A stretch of 35,017 nucleotides of DNA. It comes from Pseudomonadota bacterium (GTDB taxonomy: Bacteria > Pseudomonadota > Gammaproteobacteria > Steroidobacterales > Steroidobacteraceae). The notes beneath the pieces are model-generated. The model was given only the letters and a program-made list of their open reading frames with translations. It did no database searches and had not been told where the DNA came from. The position numbers and the translations under genes are program-made. Location of the stretch: contig QGVD01000037.1 of assembly GCA_003242685.1 (NCBI GenBank), positions 1-35,017 on the forward strand, read 5' to 3'. Positions 25,050-32,516 of the stretch are shown one piece after another (the stretch's first letter is position 1; each line of letters opens with the position of its first letter).

Positions 25050-25619
25050 ATGCCGGAGGGTTGGGTCTCACTCATCGTCGCTCTTCTGCTCGGAATCGCC
25101 ATCGGCTGGTTCCTGTACGTACCGCGCAGTCGTGCAGCGCTCGCGGCCGCCGATGCACTGAGGGACAACAGCCAGTCCTTTCTGCAGCTCGCGAAAACGG
25201 CCCTGGAGAAGTTCCAAGAAGGCGCGAAGGGTGATCTCGAGGCGCGCCAGAAAGCGGTGCACGACCTGGTGCAGCCGTTGCGAGAGTCGCTGCAGAAGGT
25301 GGACGATAAACTGGGCGAGCTCGAGAACGCCCGCGTCTCCGCCTACTCCGCTCTGCAGGAGCAGCTCAAGGCACTAGTCGAGACCCACCTGCCGACGCTG
25401 CGCAACGAGACCGCGAACCTCGGCAAGGCCGTCGAGGCCTACAACAAAGCCACCGTAACACTCGAATCGCGCGTGCTCGTCTCTGCACGCCGCTTCAGCG
25501 GCCTTAAGGCCGCTCGAGAGGACACGCAGATCGCCACGCCCGGGCTCATTGAAGTGATTCCCCGGGCATTGCAGGCGCCGGAGATGGCGGCAACCGAAGG
25601 CGACAACGATGAAATGTAG
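25050..25619 (+). CDS. Nuclease-less RmuC-derived membrane coiled-coil protein
   Basis: A 189-residue protein that joins the two ends of the RmuC family without the middle. Residues 5-23 form a membrane helix. Residues 25-123 are the RmuC coiled coil (LEKFQEGAKGDLEARQKAV, LVQPLRESLQKVDDKLGELENAR, SAYSALQEQLKAL, LRNETANL). From residue about 124 the sequence is the RmuC C-terminus (LGKAVEAYNKATVTLESRVL, VSARRFSGLKAA, PRALQAPE). The central PD-(D/E)xK-type nuclease domain, beginning RGRWGE in normal RmuC and about 250 residues long, is absent (normal length about 450-500). The reading frame is intact and starts and ends normally. It may be a functional mini-RmuC or an in-frame deletion remnant. 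It sits between the WYL gene and csb1. Confidence 0.82.
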   Translation: MPEGWVSLIVALLLGIAIGWFLYVPRSRAALAAADALRDNSQSFLQLAKTALEKFQEGAKGDLEARQKAVHDLVQPLRESLQKVDDKLGELENARVSAYSALQEQLKALVETHLPTLRNETANLGKAVEAYNKATVTLESRVLVSARRFSGLKAAREDTQIATPGLIEVIPRALQAPEMAATEGDNDEM

Positions 25620-25833
25620 CAAGCTCTTCGGAAGTCTCATGCGCGGCTTCATGAGGTCGTCCAGCCTCCACTCGCGAATCCGCACCGAGCGCACGACTAC
25701 AGACGATTGGCTTTACCGTCCCGGCATTCCCGTGGCCGGACTTCCGCTGCGTGATCAATTGGGCGAAGGCCCGCTCGATCCGGAGCCTGAAACGCAAGGA
25801 TGGACGTCCCCCACGGAGCCGCGCCGGCCATGA
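25609..25833 (+). CDS. Possible small ORF, 74 residues
   Basis: An ATG inside the end of the RmuC-like gene (11-base overlap) opens a 74-residue frame: MKCSKLFGSLMRGFMRSS, a basic middle, then DDWLYRPGIPVAGLPLRDQLGEGPLDPEPETQGW. The C-terminal half looks protein-like, acidic and Pro-rich, and the codon choice is not absurd. There is no ribosome site and no recognised family. It partly fills the 296-base space before csb1; the rest (25834-25915) holds only the csb1 ribosome site. Confidence 0.3.
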   Translation: MKCSKLFGSLMRGFMRSSSLHSRIRTERTTTDDWLYRPGIPVAGLPLRDQLGEGPLDPEPETQGWTSPTEPRRP

Positions 25834-25915
25834 GCACGGTCCATCAATGCGTTCCATGCGAGTTTCGACGTGACAATCCGCTTTCCTCTTCATCGCGTCA
25901 TGGAGGAATCCATCA

Positions 25916-27127
25916 ATGAACCTCGACGAGATAATTCAGACAGCTTCAGCCATCCGCCTGCGCCAGCGCCTGCTTCCCGAGGGCGGGCCGGGGGACAAGA
26001 TCTTCCCGCCGACGTTTGCCGGAGGCGTGTACTGCTGGGAGCAGCGGCGCATCGACGGCAAGAGCGTCCCGTGCGTGCTGCTCGATTCGGTCGCCTCCCA
26101 GGCGAATCGGATGGAAGAAGCCCTGATGGATCTTGTCGTCCAGGGACGGATCGACATCCCCCGCTTCGAGGTGCACTTCGGTGGTGAGCTCGCCGACCTG
26201 GGAACGATCAGCACCCTTGCCGCCCCGCATCGTGTGTTCGACGCGATCATGCGGGACAGCGAGCTCGAGGGGAAACCCTTCTTCAAGACCGACATCTACA
26301 AGAGCCTTACAAAGTGCAACGTAAGGAACGCCACCGAGCTGTTCGCTCGCTCGCCTACGGCCCTGCTCTTCGGATGCTGGGATTCCACGGGCGCGGCCGG
26401 TGGCCTCGGCAACAAGTTCGCCCGTGCCGTCGCCAGTGAGATCGTCGGCATCAATGCGGAATGGGGTGTCACGGAAGGCGGTGTGAGACAGGACCCGCTC
26501 GGGATCAGCTCAGAGGTGGAAATCAAGATCGACGATAGTGGCGACTGGGACGTAGTGGGGAAGAGCGCTACCGGCAAGAAGGAGCGAGCCAAGGGTACCC
26601 GTCCTTCCGAGATCAACCACGGCAACGTGCTCGTGAGAGTCGAGCAAGGAACGAAGGAGACGATCCTCGCCAACGGTACGATCGTGTCTCAGAAGCTTCC
26701 GCTTCGCGGCGGCGTCACAGTGGATTACGCGCTGCAGACGACCGTGCTGTCTCTCACCGCGTTGCGCAGACTGCGGTTCCCGGTCGGCGACAAAGTCTCC
26801 GAGGCAACGGATATGGCGGCGCGTCGCACGCTTGCTGCGCTCGGACTGATCGCGATCACTGCGAATCGCGAACGGGGGTACTGGCTGAGATCGCGCTGCG
26901 GTCTGGTCGCAGACGGTGCTCAGGATTTCGAGATCGTCTATCCGGATGGGCGCACAATACTGCTCCCTCTGACGACGAACGAGGCCATCGACGCGTACAA
27001 GGCCGCGACGGATGCCGCGATCGGAGCCGGCCTGCCGTGGTACCGCGAACCGGTTCGCCTCACTCCCCAGCGGAAGCTCGTGGATCTCGTGCAGAAGAGC
27101 CGTGAGATCCAGTCGCTCGGAGCCTGA
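25916..27127 (+). CDS. csb1: Type I-G Cas7 (Csb1, GSU0053 family)
   Basis: A 403-residue backbone subunit of the Cascade-like complex that coats the crRNA spacer. Family hallmarks are FPPTFAGG near the start and LLDSVASQANRMEEALMD. LFGCWDSTGAAGGLGNKFARAVASEIVGINA, RPSEINHGNV, and the RAMP-like core with GGVTVDYALQTTVLSLTALRRLRFP also appear. Downstream order csb2-cas3-csb3-cas4/1-cas2 confirms type I-G. The ribosome site GGAGGA ends 8 bases before the ATG. The gene is preceded by about 80 bases of non-coding sequence and may have its own promoter, or be read from the WYL/RmuC-like unit. Confidence 0.95.
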   Translation: MNLDEIIQTASAIRLRQRLLPEGGPGDKIFPPTFAGGVYCWEQRRIDGKSVPCVLLDSVASQANRMEEALMDLVVQGRIDIPRFEVHFGGELADLGTISTLAAPHRVFDAIMRDSELEGKPFFKTDIYKSLTKCNVRNATELFARSPTALLFGCWDSTGAAGGLGNKFARAVASEIVGINAEWGVTEGGVRQDPLGISSEVEIKIDDSGDWDVVGKSATGKKERAKGTRPSEINHGNVLVRVEQGTKETILANGTIVSQKLPLRGGVTVDYALQTTVLSLTALRRLRFPVGDKVSEATDMAARRTLAALGLIAITANRERGYWLRSRCGLVADGAQDFEIVYPDGRTILLPLTTNEAIDAYKAATDAAIGAGLPWYREPVRLTPQRKLVDLVQKSREIQSLGA

Positions 27128-27132
27128 ATGCC

Positions 27133-28533
27133 ATGCTCGCCATCGAGGTGGAATACCTGATGGGCCGGGCGGTGGCCACCGCGTGGCACGAGCGGACCAG
27201 CGCCGAATGGCCGCCCCATCCCCAACGGCTGTTCTCGGCGCTCGTCGCGACTCACTTCGAGCTCGGCCTCGGAGAGGAAAGCGAAGCCGCCCTCAGGTGG
27301 CTGGAACGCCTGCCGCCCCCGGAGATCCGGGCCACGGACACGCCGTGGCCTCGCGAGATTCTCAGCCACTGGGTCCCTGTGAACGATGAGGCCATCAAGA
27401 TCGAGAAGGGGAAGTTCGATCCGCGCCATCCGCTCGAACGGAGGAATCGGCAGGAGCGGCATTTCCCGACCGTCGGCTTGGAAGACCCGGTCGTGGTCTT
27501 TCAGTGGCCCGAGGCTTCCGGCGCTGATGCGCACCGACCCGCTCTGCGGACGCTGGTCGAAAATCTCACCTACCTCGGTCACAGCTCGTCTCCCGTTCGC
27601 GCGTGCCTGCTCACGGAGCCGGTAGAACCGACATTCAAACCAGCTCCGGAAGGTGATCTTGTACTGCGCATCCCCGGACCTGGCCGCTTCGACAGACTCT
27701 GCGGCATCCATGCGCTGCGGCTCGAAGACGAGAGCATTCAGCCGCCGCTCGGTCGCACTCAGATCTACACCTCGCAGGGATGTCCGCCGTGCAGCGTGTT
27801 CTCTTCCAATGCCATCGTTCTGGCGTTCGAGAGTGGACCACGGCTCTGCCTGGATTCCACCCTGCCCCTCATGCAGCACCTGCGCGCTGCGGTGCTCGCC
27901 CGATTGGGCAATGCGCCGAGCGAAGTTCTCACCGGTCATCGGGAGGATGGCAGCGCCAGCCCGGAGCCGCACCTGGCCTTCGTGCCGCTCGCGCATGTTT
28001 CGGGGCCGTATCCCGACGGATCGCTCAAGGGCGCCGCCCTGGTACTGCCGCGCAACGCAGACCAAGCCACCCGCGTGCGGCTGCACCGGGCACTCGTCGG
28101 TGCCTGGCCGCTGCATCTGGGTCCGCTGGGGTCGCTCACAGTGCGGACGGTAGACGAGGACGAAGCGGATCTCGTCGCCCTCCGGTTCGATCGATACATC
28201 GAGGCGAGTCGCTGCTGGGCGAGCGTGACGCCGGTAGTGCTCGACCGGCATCCGAAGAGCAAGGGGCCCACTGTCGAGGAGATCATCGCCGAGAGTTGCA
28301 GCCGCATCGGTCTGCCAGAGCCGGTCGAGGTACGGCACGGTGCCGTGTCGGCCATCCGCGGTGCTCCGCGCGCCAGCGACTTCCACGGGCGCGGCAAGCA
28401 GGTGGACGGTCGCGTTCGCCGGCATGTGTGGCTGCGCTTCGACCGGAAGGTCTGCGGACCGATGCTGCTCGGTGCCGGCCGATTCCTGGGCCTCGGTCTG
28501 TGTCGTCCCGTCTCTGACGAGGGTGCGGCATGA
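27133..28533 (+). CDS. csb2: Type I-G Cas5-Cas6 fusion (Csb2, GSU0054 family)
   Basis: A 466-residue RAMP protein thought to combine Cas5 (binds the crRNA 5' handle) and Cas6 (cuts pre-crRNA). The N-terminal RAMP part is LAIEVEYLMGRAVATAWHERTSAEWPPHPQRLFSALVATHFE, then LPPPEI, FPTVGLEDPVVVFQW and LVENLTYLGHSSSPVRACL. The C-terminal part ends in a glycine-rich RAMP loop, MLLGAGRFLGLGLCRPV, preceded by a basic segment (HGRGKQVDGRVRRHVWLRF). Catalytic residues of the Cas6 half cannot be assigned with confidence. The gene begins 5 bases after csb1 and overlaps cas3 by ATGA. Confidence 0.92.
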   Translation: MLAIEVEYLMGRAVATAWHERTSAEWPPHPQRLFSALVATHFELGLGEESEAALRWLERLPPPEIRATDTPWPREILSHWVPVNDEAIKIEKGKFDPRHPLERRNRQERHFPTVGLEDPVVVFQWPEASGADAHRPALRTLVENLTYLGHSSSPVRACLLTEPVEPTFKPAPEGDLVLRIPGPGRFDRLCGIHALRLEDESIQPPLGRTQIYTSQGCPPCSVFSSNAIVLAFESGPRLCLDSTLPLMQHLRAAVLARLGNAPSEVLTGHREDGSASPEPHLAFVPLAHVSGPYPDGSLKGAALVLPRNADQATRVRLHRALVGAWPLHLGPLGSLTVRTVDEDEADLVALRFDRYIEASRCWASVTPVVLDRHPKSKGPTVEEIIAESCSRIGLPEPVEVRHGAVSAIRGAPRASDFHGRGKQVDGRVRRHVWLRFDRKVCGPMLLGAGRFLGLGLCRPVSDEGAA

Positions 28534-31376
28534 ACGATCTCGACTTCGTTGCGTTCTTCCGGGACATCCACGGGGTACCGCCTTTTCCGTGGCAGGAGCG
28601 GCTGGCGAGGCAGCTCATCGAAACCGGCACGTGGCCGGATCTCATCGATCTGCCGACCGCAAGCGGAAAGACGGCATGCATCGACATCGCTCTCTTTCAC
28701 CTCGCGTGGTGCCTCGAAAGAGGCGAGCGTGGTAAAGCCGCGCGGCGGATCGTGTTCGTCGTGGACCGGCGCATCATCGTGGATGCGACGGCCCGGCGCG
28801 CGGAACGCATCCGCGATGCGCTCCGGAATCCGCCCACGGACGCCGTGCGTGCCGTCGCCAACGCGCTGATGAAAGCGGGCGGATCGGAGCCGCTGGTCTG
28901 CCAGGAGCTTCGCGGCGGCATGCCGCGCGAGCGCGGAATCGCCTTGAACCCCGCGCAGCCGATGGTGATTACGTCCACCGTGGATCAGGTCGGTTCGCGA
29001 CTGCTCTTCCGCGGTTACGGCGTCAATCCCTACTCGTGGCCGGTGCATGCCGGCCTCCTCGGGTTCGATACGCTGATTCTGCTCGACGAAGCCCACCTCA
29101 GCGCGCCTTTCGCCGAGACGGTCGCAGCCATTCAGCGCGAGCAATCACGTGCAGAGAAGTCGCTGGCGCCGGTGCAACCGGTCCGGTTCGTGTCGCTCAG
29201 CGCCACGGCACACACCGAGAGGACACCGTTCGGCCTCGTAGAAGAAGACTTTTCTAATCCAGTGATCCGCGAGCGGCGTACCGCACCCAAACCAGCCCGG
29301 CTCGTCGAGGTTCCGCGCAAGCCGGCCGACCGGGTAAAGGCGCTGTTCCGAGAAACGCTCAACACATACAAGACTCTCTCCGGAGAAGTATCTCCGGCGG
29401 TAGCGGTCATCGTGAACCGCGTGAGAACCGCGCGGCTGCTGTTCGAGCAGTTCCGTGAGCTGGCCGAGAAAGAAGGCTTCACCGTCGAGCTCCTGACCGG
29501 CCGCTGCCGCCCGCTCGATCGCGATGACATCGTAAAGCGGGTGATAGAGCGCTGCGGCGCGGGACGTGAGCCGCGGACGGGAGAGCCTGGCCTCATCGTC
29601 GTCGCCACCCAGACGCTCGAAGTCGGCGCAGACCTCGACTTCCAGGGACTGGTCACCGAGTGCGCGTCGCTGGATGCCCTTCGGCAGCGTTTCGGGCGCC
29701 TGGACCGGCTAGGTCGCTTCCGTCGTGCCCGCGGCGTGGTCGTCGGCAGCGCCGATGACAAGGACGATCCCATCTACGGCCCGGCTCTGAGCGCCACTTG
29801 GGAGTGGCTTTGCGAGAAGGCGCGCCGGGAAGGCGATGCTTTGGTAGTGGACTTCTCGATCGAAGCCATGGACCGGCTCCTGCAGGGTGTGGACATCTCG
29901 TCCATGACCACTCGGAGCGGCGAGTTACTGCAGCTCACGCCGCTGCACGTTGAACTCCTCGCGCAGACGTCGCCAACGCCTGCCTACGATCCCGACGTCG
30001 AAGCGCTGCTGCACGGTGTCGATCGCGGACTACGGGACGTGCAGGTCGTGTGGCGCGCGGATCTCCCGGTCATCGTCAGGGATGACCGGGCAGTGCTGGA
30101 CACCCGCGAGCTGAGTGCCGCAAGTGCACTGCTGCGGACCGCACCGCCGGTGAGCCTCGAAGCAATGAATCTTCCCCTGCACGTCGTCCGCGCTTGGCTC
30201 AAGGGCGAGAAGGACACCGACAGCATGGCGGACGTCGAAGGCGCGTCTGCCAGTGAGGTCGAAGAAGACTCAGGCAGCCCTGGCCTGACGCGTCAGGCCC
30301 TACGGTGGCAGGGTGAGAAGTGGGAGACGGTTTTCGCACGGCAGCTCCGCGCCGGAGACACCATCGTCGTGCCGACCGAGTACGGCGGTTGCGACGAGTA
30401 TGGTTTCTCTCCGGAGAGCACCGATCCCGTCCGCGACCTGAGCGCTCGCGCCAGGAGCGCCTTGAAGCGCTCGCCGGTGGTCATTCTCACGAAGCGGCTT
30501 ACCGAAGCGCCTGAAGTCGCCAACATCGATGCCGCTCGCGACGCGTGGACGCAGCTCGCGAAGGCGTACGAGGAACCTGACTTCGATCCCGAGGAACACC
30601 TTCCTGCGCTCCTCGATGCGCTGGGCGATGAGATGCTCTCCTCGCGAGGCTGGCCGATCACCGATCCCGAGATTGCCACCGTCGCCGACCGGGACGGCAA
30701 ACTCTATGCGCTGATCGTGACGAGCCGTCGCCCGATGGCGGGGGACTTCTCCGAAGAGGATAACTCTTCGAGCCAGACGGTGCCCGTCACGCTTCCCAAC
30801 CACAGCGCTGGTGTTGGCCGGCGAGCGCGTGAACTTGCCAGGGCATGCGGTCTGAGTCAGGACCTCCAGGACGCCGTGGCTCGCGCAGGCGAACTGCACG
30901 ATCTTGGGAAGGCCGATCCCCGCTTCCAGCAGTTCCTGCGCGGCGGAGATCTCTCCATACTCCCGGGCGAGATTCTCGCCAAGGGTCCGCGTCGCATCGG
31001 GCGTTCATCCGTCGAGCTCGGAGAACGACACGAGGCCTACTCCGTGGCTCTCGTCCGCAGACATCGCGATCTGCTTGGCTCGGTCACCGATGCCGAGCTT
31101 GCCGAATACCTCGTCGGCACGCACCACGGCCGAGGCCGTCCGCTCATGCCGGACCGGTCCGACGAAGGCGTGGCGTTTGCCGTCGAGGTCGACGGCCATC
31201 AGCTGCAATACGAAGGCGTTCCGCGCCTCAGTGCACTCGCATCCGGGTGGGCGACGCTGTTCTGGAGGCTCAACAGGCGCTACGGCGCATGGGGGCTTGC
31301 GTACCTGGAGACCATTCTGCGCCTCGCCGACTGGCTGCAGTCCGCCGAGGAGGTCGAGAAAGGGAGACCGAGATGA
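28530..31376 (+). CDS. cas3: Type I-G Cas3 helicase-nuclease (HD domain at the C-terminus)
   Basis: A 948-residue effector that unwinds and degrades target DNA. Superfamily 2 helicase motifs run in order: Walker A TASGKT (43-48), DEAH (189-192), SLSATAH (motif III), VATQTLEVGADLDFQGLVTE (motif V) and QRFGRLDRLGR (motif VI). The HD nuclease is at the C-terminus, not the N-terminus: AGELHDLGKADPRFQ (His790-Asp791), then GTHHGRGRP with further metal-ligand His. This reversed order is characteristic of the GSU0051-type Cas3 of subtype I-G. The ATG lies within the csb2 stop overlap, and its own stop overlaps csb3, so the three are translationally coupled. Confidence 0.95.
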   Translation: MNDLDFVAFFRDIHGVPPFPWQERLARQLIETGTWPDLIDLPTASGKTACIDIALFHLAWCLERGERGKAARRIVFVVDRRIIVDATARRAERIRDALRNPPTDAVRAVANALMKAGGSEPLVCQELRGGMPRERGIALNPAQPMVITSTVDQVGSRLLFRGYGVNPYSWPVHAGLLGFDTLILLDEAHLSAPFAETVAAIQREQSRAEKSLAPVQPVRFVSLSATAHTERTPFGLVEEDFSNPVIRERRTAPKPARLVEVPRKPADRVKALFRETLNTYKTLSGEVSPAVAVIVNRVRTARLLFEQFRELAEKEGFTVELLTGRCRPLDRDDIVKRVIERCGAGREPRTGEPGLIVVATQTLEVGADLDFQGLVTECASLDALRQRFGRLDRLGRFRRARGVVVGSADDKDDPIYGPALSATWEWLCEKARREGDALVVDFSIEAMDRLLQGVDISSMTTRSGELLQLTPLHVELLAQTSPTPAYDPDVEALLHGVDRGLRDVQVVWRADLPVIVRDDRAVLDTRELSAASALLRTAPPVSLEAMNLPLHVVRAWLKGEKDTDSMADVEGASASEVEEDSGSPGLTRQALRWQGEKWETVFARQLRAGDTIVVPTEYGGCDEYGFSPESTDPVRDLSARARSALKRSPVVILTKRLTEAPEVANIDAARDAWTQLAKAYEEPDFDPEEHLPALLDALGDEMLSSRGWPITDPEIATVADRDGKLYALIVTSRRPMAGDFSEEDNSSSQTVPVTLPNHSAGVGRRARELARACGLSQDLQDAVARAGELHDLGKADPRFQQFLRGGDLSILPGEILAKGPRRIGRSSVELGERHEAYSVALVRRHRDLLGSVTDAELAEYLVGTHHGRGRPLMPDRSDEGVAFAVEVDGHQLQYEGVPRLSALASGWATLFWRLNRRYGAWGLAYLETILRLADWLQSAEEVEKGRPR

Positions 31377-32290
31377 GTCACACCATCAGCCTGCCCGCAC
31401 TCATGGGATCGCATCCGCTCGGCGCGCTGGCGAGCTTCGGACTTCTGAGGCTTGCCACGGAATGGGATCCACAGGCGCAGCTTTCCTTCGAAATGCAGGA
31501 CGACTGGGTCGCGCGGCTCCATTCAGAAGAGCTCTCTACCGCCGAGTTGCTGATCGAGAAGTTATCGGCGTGGGTCAGCTCGGACGTCCTGGATCGCCTG
31601 CTGGAGTGGGCCGAAGACGTACGAGTGCCGCCCAAGGAATACCGAAAACTCCTCGAACAGGCGACAGGCGATGACGACCACTACTTCGCCGCCTTCCTCA
31701 GCGCCATCGCATGCGATGGTGCTGTGGACGGGCAGAAGGGTCTGGTGAAGCCCTCCGCCTTCTACATGGTTTCCGGACAACAGACCTTCCTGGGCGGCAT
31801 GCAGCAGGTCGTCGCGGCCGTGCGCGCTTCACCGGAGATCGGTTTCAAGGAAGCGCTCATCGGCCCATGGCGGTACCAGACAAAGGCTCACAGTCTCGGC
31901 TGGGACCCGAATGCCGAGAGACTCTACGCGCTCCGCCATCGCGCACCGACAGCCGAGAAGCCCTCGTGCATCGCCGGCGCCGTGGTGCTTGCCTTCTGGG
32001 CGCTGCCCCTCATGCCCGGCGTGAGCGTCGGCGGACGACCGTACACCATCGGTTTCACTCGGCGAAAGGAAGGAACCTTTCTGGCATGGCCGATCTTCTC
32101 CGCTCCCATCGATCTCGCGGAGCTGACGAGTCTGCTGCGCGCCGGCCCTCGAAGCTGGACGAATAACGACGGATCCGGCTTTCGCTCCGGAATCGAGGCC
32201 GTGTTCGAATCCTTACGGTACGAATTCGGACAGGGCTACGCGGTACTCCGCGCCGCGCGAGCAGTAAGCGCGACCTCACTGCGAGAGTGA
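31373..32290 (+). CDS. csb3: Type I-G Csb3 (GSU0052 family, 'Cas3-extension'/putative Cas8-like subunit)
   Basis: A 305-residue protein immediately downstream of and overlapping cas3. It opens LPALMGSHPLGALASFGLLRLATEWDP, an (L/I)xGxxPLGxLASxGLLR pattern shared with Csx17 and other large-subunit candidates. A helical middle follows (LLIEKLSAWVSSDVLDRLLEWAEDVRVPPKEYRKLL), then QKGLVKPSAFYMVSGQQTFLGGM, WRYQTKAHSLGWDPNAERLYALRH and VGGRPYTIGFTRRKEGTFLAWPIF. It belongs to the csb3/GSU0052 family, found in I-G loci that lack Csx17, as this one does. It is proposed to act as a minimal Cas8 or to extend Cas3; the function is not settled. Confidence 0.85.
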   Translation: MSHTISLPALMGSHPLGALASFGLLRLATEWDPQAQLSFEMQDDWVARLHSEELSTAELLIEKLSAWVSSDVLDRLLEWAEDVRVPPKEYRKLLEQATGDDDHYFAAFLSAIACDGAVDGQKGLVKPSAFYMVSGQQTFLGGMQQVVAAVRASPEIGFKEALIGPWRYQTKAHSLGWDPNAERLYALRHRAPTAEKPSCIAGAVVLAFWALPLMPGVSVGGRPYTIGFTRRKEGTFLAWPIFSAPIDLAELTSLLRAGPRSWTNNDGSGFRSGIEAVFESLRYEFGQGYAVLRAARAVSATSLRE

Positions 32291-32330
32291 TGCCCCAGAG
32301 GGGATGACCCAACCCGCGCGAGCCTCCGTA

Positions 32331-32364
32331 ACGCCTGTGCGGTGTTTGTACGCCGCACAGGCGT
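32331..32364 (+). promoter_or_regulatory. Strong hairpin in the csb3-cas4/1 gap, possible attenuator
   Basis: A perfect 12-bp inverted repeat (ACGCCTGTGCGG and complement) extends to 15 pairs in RNA with one G-U pair and a UUGU loop. GTGCGGTG (32337-32344) can instead pair with CACCGCAC (32390-32397), so this hairpin competes with the next one. No T-run follows. Confidence 0.5.
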
Positions 32365-32385
32365 CGAGGTGCTTCCAGCGGGTTC

Positions 32386-32420
32386 GCTGCACCGCACATT
32401 CTGCCCTGTGCCGGTGCAGC
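32386..32420 (+). terminator. Second hairpin before cas4-cas1, possible attenuator or weak terminator
   Basis: GCTGCACC (32386-32393) pairs with GGTGCAGC (32413-32420); GCAC/GTGC extends the stem past a one-base bulge. TCTTTCCGTT follows directly, a modest U-tract. It could limit transcription of the adaptation genes relative to the effector genes. Confidence 0.5.
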
Positions 32421-32516
32421 TCTTTCCGTTCACGTGAACTGCAACGCCGTTTGACGCATCCGCTCCGCGGACGATGACCGATATGAGACGCGATCCTCAG
32501 CCAGCGAGGCGGAGCG

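Noticed and set aside
25620..25915. Missing RmuC nuclease domain displaced downstream
   Set aside because: The stretch after the short RmuC-like frame shows none of the RGRWGE or later RmuC nuclease motifs in any frame; the domain is absent, not split off.
26938..28425. Minus-strand frame opposite csb1/csb2
   Set aside because: It is a shadow; csb2 reading frame, spacing and ATGA overlap are all on the plus strand.
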